Shown here in pieces: positions 16,679 through 24,376 of a stretch of DNA of 64,000 bases. Position 1 is the stretch's first letter. Every line of letters starts with the position of its first letter. The stretch is from Streptomyces oceani (GTDB taxonomy: Bacteria; Actinomycetota; Actinomycetes; Streptomycetales; Streptomycetaceae), in assembly GCF_001751245.1 (NCBI RefSeq), contig NZ_LJGU01000093.1, forward strand, positions 161,192 through 225,191. The letters run 5' to 3'. The translations under genes and the position numbers were made by a program. The notes beneath the pieces are model-generated. The model had not been told where the DNA came from, searched no databases, and was given only the letters and a program-made list of their open reading frames with translations.

Positions 16679-17974
16679 ATGACCATCGACACTGCCCCAC
16701 CGCAGAACCCCTCCGCCCGAACCGACGCTTCCGGATTCGACTTTCACGAAGTCGTCAAAACGTCCCGGGCCCACCTCAACAAAGGTCGGGCCGCAGTCGC
16801 CGAAATGCTTGGCGGCCACAGCGAAGTGGCCAGTGAGGGGGCCTATCTGTTCGGCCATGATGGACGGCGTTACCTGGAGTGCGGTGGATACGGCGTCTTT
16901 ATCCTCGGGCACCGGAATCCTTCCGTCACCTCGGCCGTGGTCCGTCAGGTGACAACACATCCCCTCGCCACCCGAGTGCTGTTGGAACCGGTGGCCGCCC
17001 GTGCGGCCAAAGCGGTCGCGGATCTCACGCACCCGGGCTTGGAGTACGTGCACTTCGTCCCCTCGGGAAGCGAGGCCACGGAAGCAGCCATCAAGATGGC
17101 ACGTGGACTCGGCAAGCGGCGCCTCATCTCCACCATCAACGGATTCCACGGCAAGACGATGGGCGCTCTGAGTGTGACCGCGCGGGAGATATACCAGACG
17201 CCGTTTGAGCCTCTACTGCCCGACCGCAGTCATGTGCCGTTCGGCGACATCGACGCACTCCGCGGCGAGTTGGTCGCCGCCCCCGGTGAGTGCTGCGTCA
17301 TCATGGAACCGGTGCAAGGTGAGGGCGGGGTCATCCTCCCGCCGGACGGCTATCTGCGCGAGGTGCGTGAGGCGTGCGACGAGTACGACGCGACCCTCAT
17401 CTTCGACGAGATCCTTACGGGTATGGGCCGCTGCGGACAACTCTGGGCCTGCGGAGACGTCGCTCCCGACATCATGCTCGTCGGCAAGGGACTGAGCGGC
17501 GGAGTGGTACCGGTGGCAGCGGCCGTCGCCACGCCGGAGGCGTACGCGCTCATCAATCGCGACCCGCTGCTGCATTCCTCGACGTTCTCATGCGCGCCGG
17601 TGGCCATGGCGGCCGCCGAGGCAGCCGCGCACGCCATCGTCGAACAGCGAGTTCCTGAGCGAGCGGCGGAACTCGGCCCGATCATCCTGGACGGGCTACG
17701 CGAGATATTCGACGAGGTATGCCCACACCTGGTCGAGGAAGTACGAGGGACGGGTCTGCTCTTCGCCCTCGAGTTCAAGTCAGGCGAGTTCGCAGGAGAG
17801 TTCCTGTTCGAACTGTTGGACCGCGGCGTCGTCACGAATCATTCGCTGAACGCGTCCAGCGTCATCCGCATCACCCCGCCGGCCTGTCTCAGCGAGGCCG
17901 ATCTCGACTGGTTGTTCAGCGCCGTGAGGGCCACGGCAGAGCACCTGGCGGGCCTCTTCCCCACGGGTGGTTAA
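16679..17974 (+). CDS. Class III (PLP) aminotransferase
   Basis: 431 residues. The fold-type I class III landmarks are present: GSEATEAAIKMAR at about 140-152, IMEPVQGEGGVILPP, FDEILTGMGR with Asp243 contacting the pyridine nitrogen, and the Schiff-base Lys270 in LVGKGLSGG. Enzymes of this class commonly aminate omega- or terminal aldehydes. With an aldehyde dehydrogenase-family gene two genes downstream, it most likely converts a fatty aldehyde to a primary amine, the substrate for N-hydroxylation. Ribosome-binding GAGAGGA precedes the ATG after a gap of about 100 bases. Confidence 0.9.
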   Translation: MTIDTAPPQNPSARTDASGFDFHEVVKTSRAHLNKGRAAVAEMLGGHSEVASEGAYLFGHDGRRYLECGGYGVFILGHRNPSVTSAVVRQVTTHPLATRVLLEPVAARAAKAVADLTHPGLEYVHFVPSGSEATEAAIKMARGLGKRRLISTINGFHGKTMGALSVTAREIYQTPFEPLLPDRSHVPFGDIDALRGELVAAPGECCVIMEPVQGEGGVILPPDGYLREVREACDEYDATLIFDEILTGMGRCGQLWACGDVAPDIMLVGKGLSGGVVPVAAAVATPEAYALINRDPLLHSSTFSCAPVAMAAAEAAAHAIVEQRVPERAAELGPIILDGLREIFDEVCPHLVEEVRGTGLLFALEFKSGEFAGEFLFELLDRGVVTNHSLNASSVIRITPPACLSEADLDWLFSAVRATAEHLAGLFPTGG

Positions 17975-18025
17975 GCGCGCCGTCCACCCAGCGTTCCCCG
18001 CACGTACCACCTCCCGGAGGCACCC

Positions 18026-18568
18026 ATGCGTCATGCCAGGCTGCTCGCTCGCTTTCCCGGCGGAGATCCGAGCGACGCGTTCGAGAAGATCATCGACTTC
18101 GAGAAGTATCCGGAGTTGGTAGATCCCGTCCGGACCATCGAGATCGACCGCACCTCTGACGACGACTTCAACAGCCGCTGGTCCGTGCTCTTCCGCAAGG
18201 GCATTCTCAACTGGTCCGAGAAGGACCACATCGATCGGGCCCGCCTCACCCTCAGCTTCGACCAGGACGAGGGCGACTTCGACGTCCTGACCGGCCGCTA
18301 CCGAGTGATACCGACCGAGGGCGGCTGCGACATTCTCATGGAGAGCACCTTCGACTTCGGTGTCAGCAGCATCGAGTCCATCGTCGAACCGATCGCCGCA
18401 CGCGTACTGAAGGAGAACTTCGAGCTCATCCTGATCGGGTTGCTCGGGCCTGCCGTCTCCTTCCCGGCGGACGAACAGCCGGACGAATCCGTCCACCCCA
18501 CCTACACCGTTCTCGATTACGCCGCGCCGACGGCTTCCGCGGAGCGGCAGGGGGCGGTGGCGCCATGA
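18026..18568 (+). CDS. SRPBCC (START/polyketide cyclase-like) protein
   Basis: 180 residues with the helix-grip pattern of the coenzyme Q-binding/aromatase group: DAFEKIIDFEKYPELVDPVRTIEI at the N-terminus, then NSRWSVLFRKGILNWSEKD, and a long C-terminal helix IEPIAARVLKENFELI. It probably binds a hydrophobic chain in its cavity. It sits between the aminotransferase and the aldehyde dehydrogenase gene (ATGA overlap), so it may present or protect an intermediate. A second SRPBCC gene lies at 22161. Confidence 0.7.
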   Translation: MRHARLLARFPGGDPSDAFEKIIDFEKYPELVDPVRTIEIDRTSDDDFNSRWSVLFRKGILNWSEKDHIDRARLTLSFDQDEGDFDVLTGRYRVIPTEGGCDILMESTFDFGVSSIESIVEPIAARVLKENFELILIGLLGPAVSFPADEQPDESVHPTYTVLDYAAPTASAERQGAVAP

Positions 18569-20172
18569 GGGACTACCGGCTCTACATAGGCGGCAGGGAC
18601 CTGGACGGGACAGGTGCGGTGCACGCCGTCCACGCAAGCCTGATGCTCGACGACGTCCTCACCGCAGTCTCCCTGAAGCGCCGACTCGACAAGGGTGGCG
18701 AGGTGCTGCCGGATGACGAGATCCTCTCCCGCTGCGCGACAGCGGGCCCCGAGCAGTTGGAGGCGGCGACCCGGGCCGCGCACAACGCAAAGCCGGCTTG
18801 GGCGGCGGTGCCTCTCGAGCAGCGACTCGACCTGCTCAGCAGCTTTCACCAGGAATTGTCTGGCCGGATCGAGGAGTTCATCGAACTGCTGATCGCTGAA
18901 GGGCATCCGCGCAGGTTCGCCGAGATCGAAGCGACGAGCATCCTGGACTCCACGGGCCAGGAGGCCATCGACTTCTACCGGCAACAGCTCGTACAGGAGG
19001 TCGACACCCCGCGACGTCACCTCACACTCGTACGCAAACCGGACGGGGTCGTGGGCCTCAATCCGCCACAGAACGCCGCGACGACGAACAGCGCGGTCGG
19101 CGTCTGTGTTCTCGCCGCGGGCAACACCCTGGTGCTGCGGGCTCCTCAGGGCTGCCCCACAGGTGTCCACTTCCTCTTTCGCGAACTCGTCGTGCCCCTG
19201 CTGGACAGGATGGGGGCACCACCCGGCACCCTCAACATCGTCACGGCCCCCACCGCGCTGACACTGCGACACTGGATCGACAGCCCGCTTGTGGACGACG
19301 TCTTCTACTTCGGAGACAGCACTCGCGGTCTCGCCATCGCCCAGGAATGCATGGCCAAGGAAACCAAGCCCGTCTTGGAACTCGCGGGCAACGACGGACT
19401 GGTGGTGTGGCGGGACACCGACCTGAAACACGCCGCTCGCGCCCTCACCGAGAGCTTCATCGGCTCCGGACAGGTCTGCCTTGTTCCCAAGTTCGGAATC
19501 GTCCATCCCGCGGTCGCCGACGAGCTCCTTTCCCGGTTGCGTGACGAGGTAGCGGCGATCCGGCCCACCCGGCCGGCTGACGAGGCCGCTTGGCTCAGTC
19601 CTGTGATGAAGTCCGAGCGGTACTTCGATTTCCTCACCACGGCAGTGCAGGCGGGTGCGCGCGTCCTGGTCGGCGGGCACCGCTGCGACCTCGATGGAGA
19701 GCAGGACGAGGCTGGGTCCTTCATCGAACCGACCGTACTGCGCGTCAACGGGCTGGAACTCGCTGACAGCATGCCCGTGGTACGTGAGGAGACGTTCTTC
19801 CCACTCCTGCCGATCGTCGTGCCGGAGGATACTGGGGACGACCAGAAACTCCTCAGCGCCATCGTGGACTTTCTGAACGGCAACCGCTACGGGTTGCGGA
19901 ACTCGCTCTGGGCGCGGGACGAGCACGTCATCGACCGATTCTGTACCGAGGTGTCCGTCGGCGGGCTACTCAAGGTCAACGACTCCCACATCGGCACCGT
20001 CGCGCCGCTGCCCGCGCACGGCGGCACCGGGCTCTCCGGCGGCCCCTTCGGAGAGGCCAACCTCCCCGTCCTCAGCACCACCCACCTGCAGGGGATCAGT
20101 ATCGCGACCGGCGAGGACCCTCGGAGGTCCGTCTACGGGCTGAGTGCTGAGCCCACCAGCCGCCAGACGTAA
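18565..20172 (+). CDS. Aldehyde dehydrogenase-superfamily protein, probable acyl reductase
   Basis: 535 residues of the ALDH superfamily. Glu272 in LELAGN and catalytic Cys305 in SGQVCLVPK are in register; EETFFPLLPIV and NRYGLRNSLWARD match the C-terminal ALDH blocks. The first 70 residues are an extra N-terminal stretch. Some members reduce acyl-CoA to aldehyde, others oxidise aldehydes. With an acyl-CoA synthetase and an aminotransferase in the same operon, the reductive direction (acyl thioester to aldehyde) makes biochemical sense. It is not a LuxC-type reductase by motif. Oxidation of a side product is the alternative. Confidence 0.8.
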   Translation: MRDYRLYIGGRDLDGTGAVHAVHASLMLDDVLTAVSLKRRLDKGGEVLPDDEILSRCATAGPEQLEAATRAAHNAKPAWAAVPLEQRLDLLSSFHQELSGRIEEFIELLIAEGHPRRFAEIEATSILDSTGQEAIDFYRQQLVQEVDTPRRHLTLVRKPDGVVGLNPPQNAATTNSAVGVCVLAAGNTLVLRAPQGCPTGVHFLFRELVVPLLDRMGAPPGTLNIVTAPTALTLRHWIDSPLVDDVFYFGDSTRGLAIAQECMAKETKPVLELAGNDGLVVWRDTDLKHAARALTESFIGSGQVCLVPKFGIVHPAVADELLSRLRDEVAAIRPTRPADEAAWLSPVMKSERYFDFLTTAVQAGARVLVGGHRCDLDGEQDEAGSFIEPTVLRVNGLELADSMPVVREETFFPLLPIVVPEDTGDDQKLLSAIVDFLNGNRYGLRNSLWARDEHVIDRFCTEVSVGGLLKVNDSHIGTVAPLPAHGGTGLSGGPFGEANLPVLSTTHLQGISIATGEDPRRSVYGLSAEPTSRQT

Positions 20173-20195
20173 CAACGAGAGAGGGGACGACCAGC

Positions 20196-20684
20196 ATGCC
20201 CAACCCGACCCACTCGCCGAATCGCCCACTGATCATCCGACTGTGCCTCACCTTCCTCATCCTGGAGGGTTTGGTGATAGGCGTCCACGCGTTGTTCTTC
20301 CCCCGGTACTTCTACGAGGAGTTCTTCCTCGGCGCGAGCTGGCTACAGGAGATGGGTGCCTACAGCGAGCACCTGACACGGGACGCCGGAGCGCTGTACC
20401 TCGGATTGACAGTCGCGACCTACCATGCCGCACGCCGACTGACGCCCGACTACGTCCAGGGCATATGCATGGCCAACGCGGTGGCCGCGTTTCCGCACAT
20501 GATCTACCACATGGTGAACTGGCGGATGTCGGGCTTCTGGGACACGGTTCCGCAGGCCGGTACCCTGTTCATCACCGTGGTGATCGCTCTGGTCGCGCTG
20601 GCCGTCTCCCGCCGCCACGAACGGGAGACGCCCACCTCACCACCGCGGGGACCGGCGGCGAGCGCCCCGGCGACGCGGCGCTGA
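20196..20684 (+). CDS. Small four-helix membrane protein, unknown function
   Basis: 162 residues. Hydrophobic spans lie at about 11-33, 62-80, 88-107 and 121-142, and the C-terminal tail is Pro/Arg-rich. Conserved-looking polar features are HALFFPRYFYEEFF, YSEHLTRDAGALYLGL and FPHMIYHMVNW, with several His residues near the membrane. Similar small actinobacterial proteins are uncharacterised. AGAGAGGGGA is upstream of the ATG. It is within the operon, so it may form a complex with the membrane protein at 11713 or serve in export. Confidence 0.7.
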   Translation: MPNPTHSPNRPLIIRLCLTFLILEGLVIGVHALFFPRYFYEEFFLGASWLQEMGAYSEHLTRDAGALYLGLTVATYHAARRLTPDYVQGICMANAVAAFPHMIYHMVNWRMSGFWDTVPQAGTLFITVVIALVALAVSRRHERETPTSPPRGPAASAPATRR

Positions 20685-20697
20685 GAAGGGCGCCGAC

Positions 20698-22089
20698 GTG
20701 CACGAAGTGACCACGGAATACTTCGATGTGGCGATCGTGGGAGGGCGGGTGGCGGGCTCCTCGGCCGCGACCCACCTCGCTCGCGCCGGACTGTCCGTAC
20801 TCCTCCTGGAACGAGCGAAACTCCCCAGCGACACCCTGTCCACGCACACCATTCAGGACCTCGACTGCCTGCAGCGGCTCGGCGTCCTGAAGAGGGTGCT
20901 CGCCACCGGTTCGCCTCCTATGCCGCGCTCCACGCTGTGGATGGACGATTGCGACCTGTCCGTCGGCCACCCCGAACAGCCGTGGCTGTCCGTACGCCGC
21001 ACGACGCTGGATGAGCTGCTGCTGGACACGGCGCGCCAGGCCGGTGCCGACGTGCGCCTCGAGCGCAAGGTGACCGGCCTGCTTCGCACCGACCACGACG
21101 GACGCGTGCGCGGCCTGCGCTACGAGGACCCGTACGGTCGGCATCTCACCGTCTCCTGCCGGCTGGTGGTGGGTGCTGACGGGCGCAGTTCGACGGTGGG
21201 CCGACTGGTGGGGGCGCGAAAGTACAACCGGAGCGGGAACGAACGCGGGGCGGTGTGGCGGTACTTCCAGGACCTGCCCGCCCCGCCGGAGTTCTTCTTC
21301 TGCCGCCGAGGCAGCGACCTGCTGCTCGCCGCACCCTGTGATCAGGGCCGCGTCATGCTCTCCGTACAGCCAGCGCTCAAGGAAACTGCGGCGTATCGAG
21401 CACCGGGAGAGATCGAGCGGATGTTCCTCCGCAGGGCACGGCCCTGGGGACAGGGCAACCACGAATGGGGGGACCTGCTCGCGGACGCCACGCCCGAGGG
21501 AGCGGCCAATATGGTGTTGCGCTACGCATGCTTCTTTCGGGAGAGCGCGGGGCCAGGTTGGGTTCTGCTGGGGGATGCCAGTCACGTCAAAGACGTCGTC
21601 ACGGGGCAGGGCATCTGTGACGCCCTGCGGCACGCCGAGCAGCTCACGGCACGGGTATCACACGGCTGGGGGTCCGACCGCTCGCTGGACAGCGCGACGC
21701 GTGGCTGGTGGCGCTCGAAGGACCGGGACGCAGCACCCATGTACTGGCTCTCCCGAGACATGGGCAAGGCGGGGGTCACCTCCCCGCTGTATGGAAGCTT
21801 CTTCGCGCGAATAGCGGCATCACCACGGCTGAAGCTTCGGCTGCAGGAAGTGCTCGGGAGACGCTACGGCGTTCGACGATTCATCGCCCCGTACCGGTTC
21901 GCGCTGGTGATCGCGGCACAGCTGCGTAAGGGCGAGGTCCCCGTCGACACGACGCTGCGCGAGGCGGGTCAGTTGGTCCGCACCGAGGCCGCACGGCGTT
22001 GGGCGGGCATCCGACCTCGCTATGAGCGGCAGCGGAACGAGCAAGCACGCGAGATCGGTTCGGAACGGGAAACCGGCGCGGTCCGGTAA
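20698..22089 (+). CDS. PHBH/geranylgeranyl-reductase-type FAD oxidoreductase
   Basis: 463 residues from GTG. The FAD fold starts VAIVGGRVAGSSAA at about 11-24, a DG motif lies in VVGADGRSS, and GDASHVKDVVTGQGI is the second flavin motif (GD). The family includes aromatic hydroxylases, halogenases and prenyl reductases; here it is an extra oxidoreductase for N-oxygenation, desaturation or chain modification. The C-terminal 90 residues are basic. Substrate cannot be read from sequence. Confidence 0.8.
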   Translation: MHEVTTEYFDVAIVGGRVAGSSAATHLARAGLSVLLLERAKLPSDTLSTHTIQDLDCLQRLGVLKRVLATGSPPMPRSTLWMDDCDLSVGHPEQPWLSVRRTTLDELLLDTARQAGADVRLERKVTGLLRTDHDGRVRGLRYEDPYGRHLTVSCRLVVGADGRSSTVGRLVGARKYNRSGNERGAVWRYFQDLPAPPEFFFCRRGSDLLLAAPCDQGRVMLSVQPALKETAAYRAPGEIERMFLRRARPWGQGNHEWGDLLADATPEGAANMVLRYACFFRESAGPGWVLLGDASHVKDVVTGQGICDALRHAEQLTARVSHGWGSDRSLDSATRGWWRSKDRDAAPMYWLSRDMGKAGVTSPLYGSFFARIAASPRLKLRLQEVLGRRYGVRRFIAPYRFALVIAAQLRKGEVPVDTTLREAGQLVRTEAARRWAGIRPRYERQRNEQAREIGSERETGAVR

Positions 22090-22160
22090 CCACGAGGCGG
22101 CCTTCGTTCGGTGGCGGCTCACGGCCGCCACCGAGAACCCGACGGCTGAGAGGTGGAGAC

Positions 22161-22646
22161 ATGGCGACAACCGAGGTGACCGAGCACGTCGCGGTTCCCG
22201 CGCCTGAGGTATTCGAACTCATCGCGCGGCCCGATCGGCATCCACTGTGGCAGAAGGATCTGACGAGTGACGGAATCGTCTCCGGCGACGGCGGTGTCGG
22301 AAGTCAGGGACGAGAGGTCCGACACGTCATGGGCCGCTCCGTCATCACCGAATACGAGATCACCAAGCACGCAGCGCCGAGGAGTTGGGGTTTTCGCACC
22401 ACAAGCGGCCCGATCAGCATGGAGGGTGCCTTCACCTGTGTACCGACCGAGGGCGGAACCGAAGTGCGCGCGCGGATCCGATTCAGCGGCTGGTCGGGCG
22501 AGGCCATGGCGCGTTTCGCCACGCGGCAGTTTCGTCAGCACCTGCGCGAGCTGAAGGATCTCGCGGAACGCGGCGGACCCATCGCCGACGACACAGTTCA
22601 CGAAACCCAGGGAAACGGTGCCGATGATGCGTTCAGGAAAGGCTGA
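22161..22646 (+). CDS. SRPBCC (polyketide cyclase/START-like) protein
   Basis: 161 residues. N-terminal TTEVTEHVAVPAPEVFELIARPDRH is the usual opening of this fold, with a W at QKD and a C-terminal helix FATRQFRQHLRELKDLAE. GAGAGG(T) precedes the ATG. It overlaps the flavin reductase gene by about 20 bases. Second cavity-type protein of the operon; it may bind the lipid-like intermediate. Not closely similar to the 18026 protein beyond the fold. Confidence 0.75.
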   Translation: MATTEVTEHVAVPAPEVFELIARPDRHPLWQKDLTSDGIVSGDGGVGSQGREVRHVMGRSVITEYEITKHAAPRSWGFRTTSGPISMEGAFTCVPTEGGTEVRARIRFSGWSGEAMARFATRQFRQHLRELKDLAERGGPIADDTVHETQGNGADDAFRKG

Positions 22647-23178
22647 GAACACGAGTGCGCAGTCTCCTCCCATGGCTGCCCCGAGCTTCCCGACGGACCA
22701 CACCGCGACCACGGATTTCCAACAAGTGATGAGCGGACACGCCGCCGGGGTCGCGGTCGTCACCGCCAGCGGAGCGGGAATCCCGACCGGGCTCACGGTT
22801 ACCTCACTCACGTCGTTCAGCAGTCTTCCTCCCAGCGTGTGCTTCAACGTGCGTATGACTGCTCGCTCCCATTCGCCCATCGTCGAGGCGGACTCCATCG
22901 GGGTGCACCTGCTCACCGCCCGGCAGCGACGGATCGCGGAAGTGTTCAGCAGCCGCGCTGTCGACAAGTTCAGCGGACTCGACTGGTCGTGGGACGGGTC
23001 CGTGCCGCGGTTGCCCGGCACGCTCGCGTATCTGCTCTGCCTACCGGTCGCGGTCTTCGGACACCACGACCACAGTCTGGTCGTGGCGGAGGTGAAGCGC
23101 ATCGAGTCGCAGGAGGGCACGCCGCTGATCTATCTCCGCAGGAGCCTGGGATGGCGACTGGTCACGGGGAACCCATGA
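22624..23178 (+). CDS. Flavin reductase (HpaC/VlmR-like)
   Basis: About 184 residues of the FMN-binding flavin reductase family. Seen: MSGHAAGVAVVTASGAGIPTGLT (flavin pocket), TSFSSLPPSVCFNV, SHSPIVEADSIGVHLL and DHSLVVAEV near the end with a conserved His. Such proteins supply reduced flavin to two-component monooxygenases. The natural partner is the acyl-CoA-dehydrogenase-fold protein at 15446. Start is uncertain among GTG 22618, ATG 22624, 22627 and 22672; the conserved part begins near 22720. ATGA overlap with the LuxD-like gene. Confidence 0.85.
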   Translation: MMRSGKAENTSAQSPPMAAPSFPTDHTATTDFQQVMSGHAAGVAVVTASGAGIPTGLTVTSLTSFSSLPPSVCFNVRMTARSHSPIVEADSIGVHLLTARQRRIAEVFSSRAVDKFSGLDWSWDGSVPRLPGTLAYLLCLPVAVFGHHDHSLVVAEVKRIESQEGTPLIYLRRSLGWRLVTGNP

Positions 23179-24260
23179 GCACGAAGGGTGTGCCCCGAGA
23201 AGGGTGGGCCGTGTTCGACGGCCCCTTCGCATCGACCACGGAACCGTTCTCGTTGCTGAACCGGCACGGCGCGACGCTTCGCGGCACGGTGTCCCGGACT
23301 CGGCGGGGGGACTACCCAGGCGGTGACGGCGCACCGCAGGTGGTCGTGGTGGTGGCCGGTCTGGGCCGGACACGGCAATGGACCGTGCTGTCCGGGCTCC
23401 AACTGCTCCTGAACGGCTTCACCGTCATACGCTTCGATCTCACCAACTCGGTGGGGCTGAGCGACGGCGACATCCTCGACTTCACCCTGACCCGGGCCTG
23501 CGAAGACCTGTGCGATGTCGCCCTGTGGGCACGCAGCAGATTCGCCTCCGAACGGGTCAGCGCCTTGGCGGCCAGCGTCACCGGGCGGGCCGCACTCCGC
23601 GCGGCGGCCCTGCACCCGGACTTGTTTCGCCTCGTCGGCACTCTCTGCGGCGTCGTCGACACCCGCGCCACGCTCACCGCGCTGCTCCGCGGCACTGATC
23701 TGGTGGCACAGTTTCGAGACGGGACGCTGCACGATACGGACGGGGTGCGCACCCTGTTCGGGCACGAGATCAGACTCGACGGCGTCGGGAGCTTGGTCCT
23801 GGACGACTGGGCAGGTATCAGCGGCACCATCCACGATCTCCGAAGCGCCGACTCCACTCGTTTCTTGGGATTTCACGGCGAACGGGATGCCTGGATCTGC
23901 GCTACGGACGTACGAACCGTCTTTCAGTCGGTGCCGCACGCCCGAAGCTGCGTCCTTGACGAAGCCGGCCACGAACTCAACCACGCACAAACCCGGCAGG
24001 TCCTGGGGGAACTGATCCGTGTCCACTGGGCCATATCGGGACGGACGACGCGCGACGCAGCGACTGGGAAGCCTCGCGTGGCTCCTTGGGAACCCACGGT
24101 CGAACAGCTGTCAGCGCAGCGCCGGATGGAGAAGAAGCTGGACCGGTGGTGGCGAGCCCAACTTCCGGCCCCAGTCGGCGCCCCCGTGACGGAGCCCCGC
24201 AGACGTCGAGCGGAGACGTCCGAGCGAACGCGGGGTTCCTGGTCCGCCACCGCTCCCTAA
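23175..24260 (+). CDS. LuxD-like acyl hydrolase/transferase (alpha/beta hydrolase)
   Basis: 361 residues. The segment [20 protein letters not shown] followed by [10 protein letters not shown] matches the LuxD acyltransferase block (GFHVIRYD..HVGLS.G.IDEFT). The triad is in matching positions: Ser134 in ALAASVTGR, Asp238 in GERDAW and His266 in AGHELN. LuxD releases myristate from acyl-ACP for the luciferase aldehyde. Here it could free the fatty acid made by the 1914-7598 set, for reactivation by the acyl-CoA synthetase downstream. There is an extra Arg-rich C-terminus of about 60 residues. A LuxD homologue outside bioluminescence is uncommon. Confidence 0.7.
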   Translation: MSTKGVPREGWAVFDGPFASTTEPFSLLNRHGATLRGTVSRTRRGDYPGGDGAPQVVVVVAGLGRTRQWTVLSGLQLLLNGFTVIRFDLTNSVGLSDGDILDFTLTRACEDLCDVALWARSRFASERVSALAASVTGRAALRAAALHPDLFRLVGTLCGVVDTRATLTALLRGTDLVAQFRDGTLHDTDGVRTLFGHEIRLDGVGSLVLDDWAGISGTIHDLRSADSTRFLGFHGERDAWICATDVRTVFQSVPHARSCVLDEAGHELNHAQTRQVLGELIRVHWAISGRTTRDAATGKPRVAPWEPTVEQLSAQRRMEKKLDRWWRAQLPAPVGAPVTEPRRRRAETSERTRGSWSATAP

Positions 24261-24295
24261 CGCACCACGCACCACGCACCACGCACCACGCACCA
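24261..24295. repeat. Five perfect tandem copies of CGCACCA
   Basis: The heptamer CGCACCA repeats five times directly after the TAA stop of the LuxD-like gene, before the start of the acyl-CoA synthetase. It is a simple sequence repeat and could vary in copy number. It changes the spacing between two cotranscribed genes but not a reading frame. Confidence 0.9.
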
Positions 24296-24376
24296 GCGTG
24301 TCGGGCAACCCGGCCTCCGGTCCACAGCCCGGAGTCCGCGGCCCCGTACAACCGCCCTCCACGAAGGAGCCTGCTC

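Noticed and set aside
18565..20172. LuxC-type acyl-CoA reductase
   Set aside because: The LuxD-like gene nearby suggested it, but the Cys305/Glu272 arrangement and C-terminal blocks are those of ordinary ALDH.
24261..24295. CRISPR-like repeat
   Set aside because: The heptamers are directly tandem, without spacers.
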